Assembly: GCA_000226015.1 (NCBI GenBank)
Contig: JH155225.1
Span: forward strand, 208,549 to 272,548
Reading direction: 5' to 3'
DNA: 64,000 bases
Source of the DNA: Mnemiopsis leidyi
Taxonomy: Eukaryota; Ctenophora; Tentaculata; Lobata; Bolinopsidae
Below are positions 1 to 10,878 of this stretch, one piece after another; position 1 is the stretch's first letter, and the number at the start of each line of letters is the position of its first letter. The position numbers were made by a program, and so were the translations under genes. The notes beneath the pieces are model-generated. The model searched no databases. It saw only the letters and a list, made by a program, of their open reading frames with translations, and was not told the DNA's origin.

Positions 1-350
1 AGTCACGCAGAGATATCTCATATCATCGGTGCTTTTTATAGCCCACTGTCTTGTTGACGTGAGAATCCAGGAAGGGTGAGAAATCGAGTGTGTCGGAAAT
101 GACGAGTTATTTGAAGGAAACATCCAAGTGCAAACAACATATACAGACAGCTCGTATCCAAAGTAAGACTAAGATGATATACTGTATTGACGTACTGTAT
201 AAGTATTGTGCTAAACATGCTGATTATGAAGTGAAGAATTAAGATGAACTTTTAGATACTGTAAGTGTGACTAATTACTATAATTACACGTTGATCACTT
301 ACAAGAATCTGGCAAATAATTTGGAAGAGTTTTAACGGCTATCGGGCTAT

Positions 351-445
351 GTGGTAGATCACCAACCGGCTATGAGCCGGCTACTAATTGACTATAGAAT
401 TTGCCGGTTTGAAGCCCGCTAATAGCCGGTCGATGATCTACCAGT
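351..445. repeat. imperfect inverted repeat (hairpin)
   Basis: An arm of about 22 bases starting TGGTAGATCACC (353 onward) is matched in reverse complement by the arm ending GATGATCTACCA (422-443). About 48 bases lie between the arms, themselves rich in GCCGGC-type blocks. It could be a small non-autonomous element or a chance hairpin; no target-site duplication was identified. Confidence 0.45.
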
Positions 446-1215
446 ACCAACTTCCCGGTTTAACTTACACTATATTAATATAGACCACTTCTACTAGACC
501 GTGAGATTGTAAGCTGCTAAAATTAATAGATTATCACTATATCAATATCATTGTCATCATTGAGCAGTCATCACAAACTCAAGTTCCCTCTTAATATCAT
601 GTTTATTGTTGATTGACGAAGATTTTTAGTTTTACTTTAAAATAGAAGTTTCGACCCGTACTTGTTTGGTAACCACTACTGTTACTCTATAACAGTAACA
701 GTCTAGAGATCAGTGGTTTCTTTTTTATACATGGGCACAACCAACTACCAAGGTTTAACTTAAAGCTAGATGTAAGTATACACTTACAGGAATAGGAATG
801 TAATGTAATAGGAATGTAATGTAACAGCCATAGGAATGTAATGTAAGTACTAATGGAAATAGAAATAAGGGTAAATTTGAGGCAACCGGGAACACGCAAA
901 CTATGAGTGTAAGTATAACTATAAGCATGTAAGAGACGATTAAAATGCAGAGTGGGGAGGTGGAGCGTACAAGACACGACATATAAGTTTACAGCCACAG
1001 TCGAACTACAAAGAGGAAGTAGAATCAGGCTGGCTGGGTGTAATAGAGCAACCTAATAGTAAGATTCAAGGTGTGATGGAGTACGCCGGAGATGTATACA
1101 CAAACAAAGAAATTAATATGAGGAGGGAGCAGGATGAGGGAGCAGGATGAGAGATAGATGGCGGTATTCTCAGTATTCAATGGTGATTTCTGATTCTACT
1201 TCTAGCAAAAAGATT

Positions 1216-1293
1216 TTAACGCGTTAACATAAGCATACCCGCATAAGTCACGCGTGACGATGACGGTGATTAGTAACATGTCATGACGTCATG
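1216..1293. promoter_or_regulatory. cluster of three perfect 12-bp palindromes including a consensus CRE
   Basis: Three perfect 12-base palindromes occur within 78 bases: TTAACGCGTTAA (1216-1227), GTCACGCGTGAC (1247-1258) and CATGACGTCATG (1282-1293). The last contains the 8-base cAMP-response element TGACGTCA at 1284-1291, flanked by inverted AGTAACATG/CATGTTACT arms. The sequence shows the palindromes; a role as a bZIP-type regulatory site is inference, and no gene start is seen nearby. Confidence 0.35.
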
Positions 1294-2790
1294 TTACTAG
1301 TACTATCACTAGTCATAATGTTTCTAATTATAATCTTTTTAATCATTGATGATTGGAATTGTACTATTACTGATAGGAACTCATCGGTCACGACTCATTT
1401 TGCCTGACTTTGTCCGACCCTCATTTGAATAGCGAATAGAGAGTAAAATGTCGGGATCAGGGTGCTCGTGCTGTATAATTTAAATTGGTCATTTGCATTG
1501 AGAAATCCGAAGACAGATAGATATAAAAGCTGTAATTATGAATTATTTGCAGAAGAGATCGTTGTCCAAAATATTCTGAAACACCGCCAGGCTTTGATCG
1601 TTGTGGAATGTGCTCATTGCTTAATTGTAACACATTTAATAATAATATAATTACGTTTTTACTTTCACTATGATATAATTGGACATCTTGGATTTCAGCG
1701 ATCCAACAATAACTGCATCCAATTTTGTGGGACTCTGCTCGCCTAGTCTTATATCGACATGAATAATATTTCAATTGACTGACTGTTGCATATTTGGTGG
1801 TAGCATTGAACCCTCTCGCTCGCATGCCTTAGTTAGTTATCACTTACGAAGTAAGTAAGTATCACTCAGTCATATAATTTCCACTTCCAGGTCAATCTCC
1901 GTTTCAATCCCAAAAATAACTTATCTACATGACTAAAGAAAATGCTTTATCTTATAGAAAATGTCATCGTCATAAAGTTTTAATCTTCAAGTTTAACTTC
2001 AAGTTGAACAATTGCAGCGTTTATAATAATAATATAGTGTTACATGTATGTATTTGTTAATTCCTTGATCCGTTGATCATCCTCATACTCCTACTCATAA
2101 GGCATCGACATCGAAACACAAATCCCATCTTGATCTTAACTATTTGTAGGAAAGTGGGAAATGTGGATACCCAAACAATAGAAATGAATATATTTTAAAA
2201 AATTGCCGGATATTAGAATCAAACATATCTCTTTAAATCACTTAATCAGCACAAGCTAACAGGAGTAGATCGAACAATATTTGATATCATCATTCTAAAA
2301 AAGTATCCACTTAAAGGTTATCTGCATAGTGAGATTAACATGTTGATTATAAAGGTAACGCAACAGTGTAACTGTAGGTAATGCTCTCAGTCTTATCGTC
2401 TTCGATATACAATAACATACTTTGAAATTTATCATTATATGTTTACTTTTATCGATATTTTCCATTCAAGTTTGTGCCCTCGACTTTTTCAATAGTTTTT
2501 TAATACAAAAGTACAAAGATTACAAATTAATTAAATACAAAACTAAAAGTATTATCTAAAGTTTTAAATATTATAAAAAATCTTGATAGCGCAGTTTCTC
2601 AATGGTTTCCTCGAGGAATAAACCAGAAAATTTTACAGTTCATGGTTCATTGGTTCATGTTCAGTTTCACGCTTATCTGACCAAAGGCAGAATTTTAGAA
2701 CGAAATATATAAATTAACAGTCAAATCTGAACTTCTTTACATGACACGACACATAATATTAATCCCTCAGAATCCCTCTTTCTGACTCGG

Positions 2791-2898
2791 TCACACTGCT
2801 CTAGACTTGGGTGTGGGAAGTTTCGAGTTTCCTCTCCCAGCCGGGCGAGGCAGTTTGGAGTCTGAGCGCGGAGTCGTGGTGGTTGACCGGGGTGTACC
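2791..2898 (-). CDS. terminal coding exon, SKLP-containing tail (GAS2-like locus, alternative C-terminus)
   Basis: This is the last coding exon of a Ser/Pro/Lys-rich tail. It has a pyrimidine-rich acceptor (CACTCTTCAG) before base 2898 and runs 35 codons in phase 0 to TGA at 2791-2793. The peptide is basic and Thr/Pro-rich, with two SKLP tetrapeptides (DSKLPRP and NSKLPTP) close to the SxIP EB1-binding consensus, and ends KSRAV. It joins in phase to the exons at 3051-3140 and 3377-3540. The first of those opens in phase 1, matching the phase-1 donor after the GAR domain at 12034. I infer an alternative microtubule plus-end tail of the GAS2-like gene, but it could be the 3' end of a separate gene whose 5' part is not recognised. 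Confidence 0.6.
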   Translation of the reverse strand, partial: GTPRSTTTTPRSDSKLPRPAGRGNSKLPTPKSRAV

Positions 2899-3050
2899 CT
2901 GAAGAGTGAAGGGGACTGGGAGTGTTTGTACGAAAATGTGGTCGTGGTTGACCAGGTTGATGAATTATGGACGCAAAGTTGGTAATGTAAATGAAAATTA
3001 CAACTGACATTGACAAGGTAATAATCGTAGTTAAGGTATCAATTATTTAC

Positions 3051-3140
3051 CTTCTTCGTTCGCGAACTGCTTGGTGTTGTCTTCGGAGTATTGGAAGGAG
3101 AGTTGCTGGCGTTAGGATTTCGTGGAGAGGGACTTCGCAA
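3051..3140 (-). CDS. Ser/Pro-rich tail exon, copy 1
   Basis: A 30-codon exon, phase 0 at both ends, with acceptor CGTTTTCAG and donor AAG|GTAAAT. The peptide opens LRSPSPRNPNASNSP and ends SRTKK: low-complexity Ser/Pro/Asn with SP and TP sites, typical of disordered, phosphorylatable tails. It is preceded in phase by 3377-3540 and followed by the terminal exon at 2791-2898. Its duplicate at 6042-6131 differs at the 3' end, encoding RGKK instead of RTKK. Function can only be inferred from its place in the GAS2-like tail. Confidence 0.62.
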
Positions 3141-3376
3141 CTGAAAACGAATAAAGGTTACTTGGGTGGAAGATCGTTGGAATTGAAGATAGTACAAAAT
3201 GCCTGATACAGTCGCCAACACTACTGGCACTACCAAGGTGTTTTTTTTTATTGCAATGATCAACATAAAAGACTGAGTGAAATTAGGCTGATTCGAAGTC
3301 AACTTATAGCGGCAGCGCTAGCCAAATTCGAAAAGTTTGATATTTTCGTCTTGAAATATTCGACTGGAATACTAAC

Positions 3377-3540
3377 GCTGTTGCCGGATGCAGATTTGTG
3401 CAGACTGTTTGCACTAGGTGAACTTGGGATGCTTCTCCTAGGAGACGGACTAGCAGCAGCAGAAGACCCGGCCAGGGACTTCCTGCCCCCTGGGGCTGGG
3501 GAGTTAGTTCCACTTCCTCCTGGACTGTAGCTGCCCCCAC
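3377..3540 (-). CDS. Gly/Ser/Pro-rich tail exon, copy 1
   Basis: A 164-base exon starting in phase 1 and ending in phase 0. Acceptor CACTATAATGCAG precedes 3540. The coded peptide is GGSYSPGGSGTNSP-like with many SP sites, followed by a basic SPRRSIP stretch and LHKSASGNS. The phase-1 start matches the donor of the second GAR exon (12034) and also the start phase of the 8886-10000 exon, so the two tails look mutually exclusive. The donor reads GTTAGT here, while copy 2 (6465-6628) keeps the better GTGAGT, so copy 1 may splice less efficiently. Disordered tail; assignment to the GAS2-like gene is inference. Confidence 0.6.
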
Positions 3541-4445
3541 CTGCATTATAGTGGTTAAGTGGTTAGCCACAGTTTCCCCACCAATAGAACTGATCATTGC
3601 ACTGTGAGGATTGAGGAAGTGACACTGACATGATTGATGTGAAAGAAATTATGACATTTGCAGGATATTGAACGTTTGACAGATAGCTGTAGGACAGCTT
3701 TCAGGCTAAATGGATCTAGAAAAATACCAAAGTGGGCCTCCAACTGAAAATCATTGTGACTGGCCAATGTCACCAATGCAAAAACGCTGTATGGCGGTAT
3801 AAGGATTCCTCCTTAAAGTTTAATTAAAAATCAACCTAATCGAAATTTTTCTGATAAACGAAATTTAAATTCAATATCAGCTGCGATTAAATTTCAAATT
3901 TTTTGGTTGAAACTATCGCTTTTGTCTAGAATTGGACGTTATCAATATTTGCGGTTCACTTTCGGTTAGAAAATGATGTCTGGGTTAGACTTAGAAATAT
4001 TTATTATTTGCCGCGTCAGAAAACGTCACTTCCAGTTTCATACAAAAGTTAGACAGGCTTAATATGATACATTAACTTAGACTATAGAGCTAAGGATGGA
4101 TTTACTTTTTGTCACCAAATTAAGCAAAAAATCGTATTTTATCGATCTTACTCTCTGGGTCAAGGTGCCGACTTAAAAATATTGTACTATGTGGGTCACA
4201 TCTTTTCAACTGTAAATGTCTATTTGAAGAAGTAAACGGTTATGATGCGGGAGATGAATTAGAGTGAGAGAATGTTGCAAATGATTATTTTCCACTTTCA
4301 GTAGTTCATTTGGAATGTTTCATTTAAAGAATTATAAAGATATAAAAATTGGATTTGGAATATGGTGATTTGATTGATGGTAAAATGCAAGTTTACAATA
4401 TCAAACAAGAATTTCGCCCATTATTCCCGACAGACGGGCGATATA

Positions 4446-5355
4446 TTTCCACCCAGCCGTAGCTGTCAAAATCTTATTTGAGATTGATGAAGAATAATAC
4501 TACACTTTACATACTCGCAACTCACTTGCAGAGATTTTAGGCATGAGCCATGCATTGATAACGCGCACCATGTTTATAAAATTGACATGGCACGTGCATT
4601 ATAAAATGAAAATTGTGCGCGCTAAAACTCTTGCGCTAGGTTGTTAGTTCGATTGGCTATTGCTTCGTTTTGTCGACGGTTTGATCTGTGTTGCAATATG
4701 TTGTAGGTATGCGAGTGAAATTTTGCCATCTGACATTCATTCATTATCTTAAGCCTTTAATATCCTGTTGCATTTGGATTTTGGTTACAATTGATAACTT
4801 CATGAACTTGAAGCTTCATCTACTACTTAATGGGAAAATTCGCAAAAATCACTCCTATTCCTTAGTTTTAAAAGTAGGATTTCATCATTTACAAAGAGTG
4901 ATTGAAGTAAACAAACAACTTCATCGCTAATGTCACAATGCACATTTTAATTTTGCACCGCCCAAATCGATCAATTATCGTGATTTTCAGTGACTTTTTA
5001 TGTTTGAGGAAATGTTTTAGCCGACTATGTTTTTTATTTTTGTTGTCAGTTACATCATACAGACAAACACTTTGATTGCCATGTCCCAATTTGCAAAACC
5101 AATCATTAATCAAATCCCACACTCATGATCTCATTCATTAAATTTAATCAGTCTACAGTGATGCGCGGCGCATTGAATTAAAAACAATTTCTAACCCTGC
5201 GCAATCGCTGTTTTGATAAAGGAGCGGGGACACGACGACCACGACGACCACGGCGACGGACCACCATCCTGCTAACCCCACTATACTACCAAATTTCTCG
5301 ATTCCTAACCACCTTATGCCTTGTTAAAGCCGCTTCGCGGCCGGCTGGGTGGAAA
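4446..5355. mobile_element. non-autonomous DNA-transposon-like insertion with 14-bp terminal inverted repeats
   Basis: The left end is TTTCCACCCAGCCG (4446-4459) and the right end is its exact reverse complement CGGCTGGGTGGAAA (5342-5355). The 910 bases between are absent from the otherwise matching copy 2, where the flanks join near 8060. There is no transposase-like frame inside; the longest open stretch is about 80 codons and not recognised. About 40 extra bases lie between the left point of copy-to-copy divergence (near 4405) and the left repeat, and no clean target-site duplication is visible, so the exact boundary is uncertain. Confidence 0.6.
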
Positions 5356-5852
5356 AAATTATTTCCCAACCTGACCTCTTGTTATGATGAAGTTGGCATT
5401 ATAAATTCTTTAGGTAGAATTAAATTTGAAAACTTTTTGCAGAAATTTCTTAATCATTTAAAAAAATAGTCATTGAAACAGTTCGATATTCATCTTACTG
5501 AATTACAAAAGCGACAAAATACTTCAATTTTACAGAAAATTCAGTTTAATAGTCTTGAAAGTTATCAAAGTAAAAATAAAAATAAAACAATCCAAGAATA
5601 TAAATTAATGTTCCTCATTAAGGAACACAGCGTTTGAAGAAAATAAATCTAACGTCAATTTTTTCATATCTTAGGGCAAAATTTTCATACCAAGGCCTAT
5701 TTGCAATCTGATTCTGATCTCCATTTCCATACCTCATACAATACCGAAAAAAGCACATACAATTAATTCAGCAATTCACCAGGCATACTTATAGCAACAC
5801 ACTAAGAATATCTGAAACGTCTAAATTCATGTATCCACAAAAGCGTATCAAA

Positions 5853-5862
5853 NNNNNNNNNN
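5853..5862. other. assembly gap (10 N) at the junction of the tandem copies
   Basis: Ten Ns separate the end of copy 1 from the start of copy 2. Copy 2's version of the terminal tail exon begins just after the gap and is incomplete and diverged. Fixed-size 10-N gaps also occur at 16746-16755 and 50018-50027, suggesting scaffolder-inserted joins. Confidence 0.9.
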
Positions 5863-6041
5863 GAAGGAGGGTGTTTGTGAAAATGTGGTCGTGGTTGACC
5901 GAGGTGTGTTTTGAAGGGGAGTGTATGTGAAAATGTGGTCGATAAATTATGGACGCAAAGTTGGTAATGTAAATGAAAATTACAACTGACATTGAGTTTG
6001 ACAAGGTAATAATCGTAGTTAAGGTATTATCAATTATTTAC

Positions 6042-6131
6042 CTTCTTCCCCCGCGAACTGCTTGGTGTTGTCTTCGGAGTATTGGAAGGAGAGTTGCTGG
6101 CGTTAGGATTTCGTGGTGAGGGACTTCGCAA
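6042..6131 (-). CDS. Ser/Pro-rich tail exon, copy 2
   Basis: Duplicate of 3051-3140, 30 codons, phase 0 at both ends. The acceptor TTTTCAG and donor GTAAATAATT are retained. The peptide is the same apart from RGKK near the end. A terminal exon equivalent to 2791-2898 would lie just below 5940, but there the sequence is truncated by the gap and diverged, so this copy could only be completed by splicing into the copy 1 terminal exon. Confidence 0.5.
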
Positions 6132-6464
6132 CTGAAAACGAATAAAGGTTACTTAAACTTTGGTAGAAGATCGCTAAAATAAATTTAGTACAAAATGCCT
6201 GACACAGTCGCCAACACCACTGGCACTACTAAGGTGTTTGTTTTGATTGCAATTACAATTAAGTTGCATCACAGTGCACCAACAACAATATTTGAAAACC
6301 CCACTACTCGTAATCGTTGCTTCAAAGACAAATTATCGGATATGATTGATATCAAATGATCAACATAAAAGACTGAGTGAAAGGTTGATTCGAAGTCAAC
6401 TAGCGCTAGCCAAATTCGAAAAGTTTGATATTTTTGTCTTGAAATATTCTACTGGAATACTCAC

Positions 6465-6628
6465 GCTGTTGCCGGAGGCAGATTTGTGCAGACTGTTTGC
6501 ACTAGGTGAATTAGGGATGCTTCTCCTAGGAGAGGGACTAGCAGCAGCAGAAGACCCGGCCAGGGACTTCCTGCCCCCTGGGGCAGGGGAGTTAGTTCCA
6601 CTTCCTCCTGGACTGTAGCTGCCCCCAC
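6465..6628 (-). CDS. Gly/Ser/Pro-rich tail exon, copy 2
   Basis: Duplicate of 3377-3540, phase 1 to phase 0, 164 bases. The peptide is nearly identical (SIPNSPS instead of SIPSSPS). The donor is the strong GTGAGT. Reading frame and both splice sites are conserved while the flanking introns carry indels, which argues that the exon is or recently was functional. Confidence 0.55.
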
Positions 6629-8885
6629 CTGCATTATAGTGGTTAAGTGGTTAGTCACAGTAACCCCACCAATAGAACTGCATTGCATCATTGCACTATG
6701 AGGATTGAGGAAGTGACACTGACATGATTGATGTGAAAGAAATTATGACACTTGCAGGATATTGAATGTTTGACAGATAGCTGTAGGTCAGCTATCGGGC
6801 CAAATAGATCTAGAAAAATACCGAAGTGGGCCTCAAACTGAAAATTATTGTGACCGGCCAATGCCACCACGGCCAAAAAGTTGTATGGCAGTAGGATTTC
6901 TACTTTAAGTTTAATCAAAAATCGTTCTAATCGAAATTTTTCTGACAGACGAATTTCAAATTCAATATCAGTTGCGATTTCAAATTTTTTGGTTGAACTT
7001 GAACTTGAAACTATCGCTTTTGTGCTAGAATTGAACGTTATTTTGCGGTTCAGAACTGATATTTGAGTTAGAAATAGAATTGGATGTTTCAGTCTACAGA
7101 GTGATGTGATTTTTAGCTAGAAACTGATAATTCGGTTAGAAATTAATGTTCCGATCAAGAAATGGATGGCCGCAGGAAAATCACTTCCAAGTCCAACTCC
7201 AACCGAAAAATGCTTTTTTCCGAAATTTCTGAAATCGTCCTACAAGTAAAAAAACTTATTTTCACCTATGGCCAATGGGCATGGAAGTTACGAGGAATAG
7301 AAAGGGGTCCGTCATAAATATCTGTACTCGGTAGATCACTTCAATTAGAAAATAGGAAGTCACCGAACAGGGAATACTTTAGGCTAGGCGTAGGGTTGTA
7401 CTTGATAATGATATCGATAATGGTACCATTGAATTAATCAAATTTTGCGAAGTGTTTACCCGATGTTTCTATTTGTTTTTTTAAGCGACAATATCATGAC
7501 GATGATATTAAATGAATAATTTGAACAACATAGGGCGTTTTACAGGACCCATTGCGCGCCGACATGACCCATTGCGCGATTTAGGCACACTTTTTCATTT
7601 TTATATGCCGGCGCGCCATCGGTCCGATTTAAACGTCGTATGTAATTCAATATTTATTAATTGCCTCGTCAGAAAAGGCACTTTCAGTTTCATACAAAAT
7701 TTACACAGACTTATGATACATTAACATAGAGCTAAGGATGGATTTACATTTTTGTCGCCAAATTAAGCAAAAAATCGTATTTTATCGATCTTACTATCTG
7801 GGTCAGGGCGCCGACTCAAAAATATTTTACTATGTGGGTCACATCTTTTCAACTGTAAATGTCTATTTGAAGAAGTAAATTATCATGATGCGGGAGATGA
7901 ATTAGAGTGAGAGAAAGTAGCGTATGATAATATTCCACTTCCAGTTCATTTGGAATGTTTCATCAAAAGAATTATAGAGATTTGAAAATTGGAATTGGTA
8001 TATCATTATCAATATGGTGATTTGATTGATGGTAAAATGCAAGTAATCTCTAATATCAAAAAATTATTTCCCAACCTGACCTCTTGTTATGATGAAGTTG
8101 GCATTATAAATTCTTTAGGTAGAATTAAATTCGAAAACTTTTTGCAAAATTTTCTTAATTATTTAAAAAATAGTCATTGAAACAGTTCGATATTCATCTT
8201 ACTGAATTACAAAAGCGACAAAATACTTCAATTTTACAGAAAATTCAGTTTAATAGTCTTGAAAGTTATCAAAGTAAAAATAAAAATAAAACAATCCAAG
8301 AATATAAATTAATGTTCCTCATTAAGGAACACAGCGTTTGAAGAAAATAAATCTAACGTCAATTTTTTCATATCTTAGGGCAAAATTTTCATACCAAGGC
8401 CTATTTGCAATCTGATTCTGATCTCCATTTCCATACCTCATACAATACCGACAAAAGCACATACAATTAATTCAGCAATTCACCAGGCATACTTATAGCA
8501 ACACACTAAGAATATCTGAAACGTCTAAATTCATGTATCCACAAAAGCGTATCAAATAAACATTGCGAGGCACAATCATTATAAAATTTTGTAACTTTTG
8601 GCAAACTTTAAACATTCGTCGAGATAAGTCGCTATCCTAATTATATTTTTAATTTACACTGCACCTTTACAATGAAGGTCCAATTTTTGTAAAAACTTTA
8701 ATCTTCAAATCTATGAGTACGAGTCAAATCTTTTCTGCATAAAATCAAAGTTTTAAAATTTTGTTCAGAGTCATATCGCCATCTTCATACAAATAAATAG
8801 TTGCCTTAAAGCTTAACCTTACGGATTACACTAAGCACCGGAAATCTAATAAAAATGTCTCCCAACTTGAATTGTGTCACGTGCA

Positions 8886-10000
8886 TCAGTTTTCGTTTCG
8901 TCGCTTTTTCAACCAATCAACGAAGGACCGACCGGTAGATTTGGAAGTGTTTAGGTTCTGAAGGTCTGGCTTCATAACGACCTCCTCATCCTTCCTTAAA
9001 CTCACCACGTTGTGTCTCGAGATCTCGGACGACTTTGACTTTGTCAGCCCCTTGGGCTTGCTCTTCCCTCCAATAGACTTCTGAGATACCTTGTGCATGG
9101 CAGATCCGTCAGTAGACTTCCTCCTGAATCGCTCGGCCGGTAGAGAAGTGTTCTGGGGAGGCGTCTCGCAGGGTCGCACCATGTGTTTGTGGAGATTATC
9201 GCTGGATTTGGATTTGAGGACTTTGCGCGTAGTAGCCGAAGTAGGATTACTGAGAAGGGACTTGGGGGTTTTAACCATGCACTTTTGGAGCTGACGTTCC
9301 GTCATTTTGGCCGACTGTTTCAGAGAAACTGGCTGTACGGGAGTGCTCATTTTTCTCTGAGGAGTCATGACATAGTTGCTCTTATGAACCTCCCCTGATT
9401 TAGAATGTTTCAATGTCGGGATGTTAGACACGGTGTTACTTCGCCTCTCACAGGACTTAGATCGAGTTGTAGGTACGGGTATCTTGGAGCGAGGTGTGGA
9501 CGTTTTTCTGTGAGGAGTCTCCGTTCTTGTGCTCTGCTTCTTGGGGGACTGATTGAAGAGGGTTAGTGGTTCGTCCTCATCCACAATTATAGTCGCCATT
9601 TTGTTGAAGGACAAAAGAGGGGATAAAGTAGTGCTCATCTTTTCTTCCAGGGTATCAAAGTCGAAGTCAGGTACTGAGGAGGCTGTGCTGCCTCCCTCTG
9701 AACCTCCACCGCTGATATGAGCACATCTGGGCGCTAGAGAACCCAGATCCTCACTCTCTGAACTGAAGGACAGCCTCCGGACAAACCGAGCTGAACTTGA
9801 CCTGGAGAAACGAGAGGGGGAGTCCTGCTGCCTGGGTTGCTTGGCAACGGGGGACACGTCCTCGCGTATCCAGGGCTGTTCCGCTGGAGCCAGGGGCGAT
9901 GAAGTAACCATGGAGAGTGATCTGTTTCGACGGGGTGGTTGTCGTTCGGAGGACCAGGAAGTTGAGATCTTTGACTTAACGTCTCGCGTGTCCAGAGCTC
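8886..10000 (-). CDS. GAS2L: GAS2-like protein, long basic Ser-rich C-terminal tail with SxIP motifs
   Basis: A 1,115-base terminal exon entering in phase 1 after acceptor CCCTTGTTTTGCAG (before 10000) and coding 370 residues to TGA at 8886. It is rich in Ser, Lys, Arg and Thr. It contains PRSKIPVP and VSNIPTL, matching the S-x-I-P EB1-binding consensus in a basic Ser/Pro context, as in the tails of GAS2L family proteins that track microtubule plus ends. It ends with a short amphipathic FVDWLKKRRNEN. The phase fits directly onto the GAR exon ending at 12034, giving a CH-GAR-tail protein of 699 residues (257 + 36 + 35 + joint residue + 370). It does not fit in phase onto the 10237 donor of the next exon upstream. 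Confidence 0.85.
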
Positions 10001-10196
10001 CTGCAAAACAAGGGGTGGTCAATGAAAAGTAGCACGGGATGTCGGTGCAACACACTCGACTGTACAAGAAGGGAAGTTTAAAGATTATATCATACATCAT
10101 CAGCAGTGCTTCACGTATGTTACCCACTAACAAAGATACAGCAAAGTTACTTTAACATTTTGAGCTGGTGACAGCTAAAATGATTTCTAAATTTGG

Positions 10197-10878
10197 TTAA
10201 ATCAGTTGGGAAGCCGGAAAAATAAAGAAATGATACTTTTTTATGGTCATGGTAGGTCTCGGGATATTAGAAGAAAGGGTGGAGGTTTTGCCAGAGTTTG
10301 TAAGTTTGTCTGTCGATGTTCTGGTTTCGGTTCCTCTGTCTATGTGTCTGGAAGGTGGTCTAATTCCACTTGGTGCACGTAAACCAGATGTACTTGTTGT
10401 CGGAGTTTTAGGTTTGTAAGATTTCTGAGGTGGTCGAAGACCGGACTTTTTGGAAGCCAATTTACGTATGACAATGTCAGATCCTATGTTGTCATCAAAT
10501 TTTGCCGCTTCAACAATAGCCTGGCCTACCATTGACCGGTCAAGTTCGATACCAGGTTCGAAAACCTGTTTTCTGGCGTTTAGCCGGCACGTTTCAGAGC
10601 TTGGCTCAGTACTGCAATCAGCAGCTGACTTTATAAGTGATGTCAGGTCCCGTTCAACTTTTTGAACGTTTGAGGTTGTACTACCAGATACAGATACTTT
10701 CTTTAGTTTAGCTTCGAGCTGTTTTCTTTCGCTCGGACGGGGCGTGTCCCGAACTAAGATCAGAGACGAATTGTCGAAAAGTTTGTCGGTGTGTGTGTTT
10801 TTCGTGTCGTTTTGTGGAGTCTCGTCGATCTCTACTTGTCGTGAAGGGGGTCGTGCTGGGTCTGTAAAGTTCGTGTGT
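10197..10878 (-). CDS. GAS2L: alternative tail exon of the GAS2-like gene, SNIP motif
   Basis: An open stretch from acceptor ACTTAACCTAAG (before 10878) to TAA at 10197, entering in phase 2, which matches the donor of the 31-base exon at 11384. The peptide opens (R)HTNFTDPARPPSRQ, has a Lys-rich coiled segment SERKQLEAKLKKVS, and ends in a Ser/Pro/Arg-rich part with SGIRPPS and SSNIPRP, the latter an SxIP match. If it runs to its stop it is a terminal exon, giving a 565-residue isoform. An internal GTATCA donor at 10237 would leave phase 2, incompatible with the phase-1 acceptor at 10000. That donor sits directly after a run of six As, where a one-base error would restore compatibility. Confidence 0.72.

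Larger units (their letters stand above)
1..2780. other. non-coding region, no supported gene
   Basis: I see no open frame here with protein-like composition or a consistent exon structure on either strand. The sequence is AT-rich and broken by stops. The only ordered structures are the inverted repeat at 351-445 and the palindrome cluster at 1216-1293, listed separately. It lies just beyond the 3' end of the GAS2-like tail exons and is probably 3' flank or intergenic DNA. Confidence 0.5.
2894..5852. repeat. tandem duplication, copy 1
   Basis: Most of this segment matches 5863-8555 in the same orientation with few mismatches. The matches cover the tail exons, introns and downstream sequence up to the shared end CACAAAAGCGTATCAA, which in copy 1 abuts a 10-N gap. 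Copy 1 additionally holds a 910-base inverted-repeat-bounded insertion (4446-5355) that copy 2 lacks. Confidence 0.85.
5863..8555. repeat. tandem duplication, copy 2
   Basis: Direct-repeat partner of 2894-5852. It retains the two upstream tail exons and continues without interruption into unique sequence beyond 8555. The region 7070-8885 holds no gene I can support. A 63-codon plus-strand frame at 7989-8180 is also partly present in copy 1 but not recognisable. Confidence 0.85.

Noticed and set aside
10551-10572. GGTTCGAAAACC resembling a tRNA B-box or T-arm
   Set aside because: It lies within coding sequence of the 10197-10878 exon, with no cloverleaf in the flanks.
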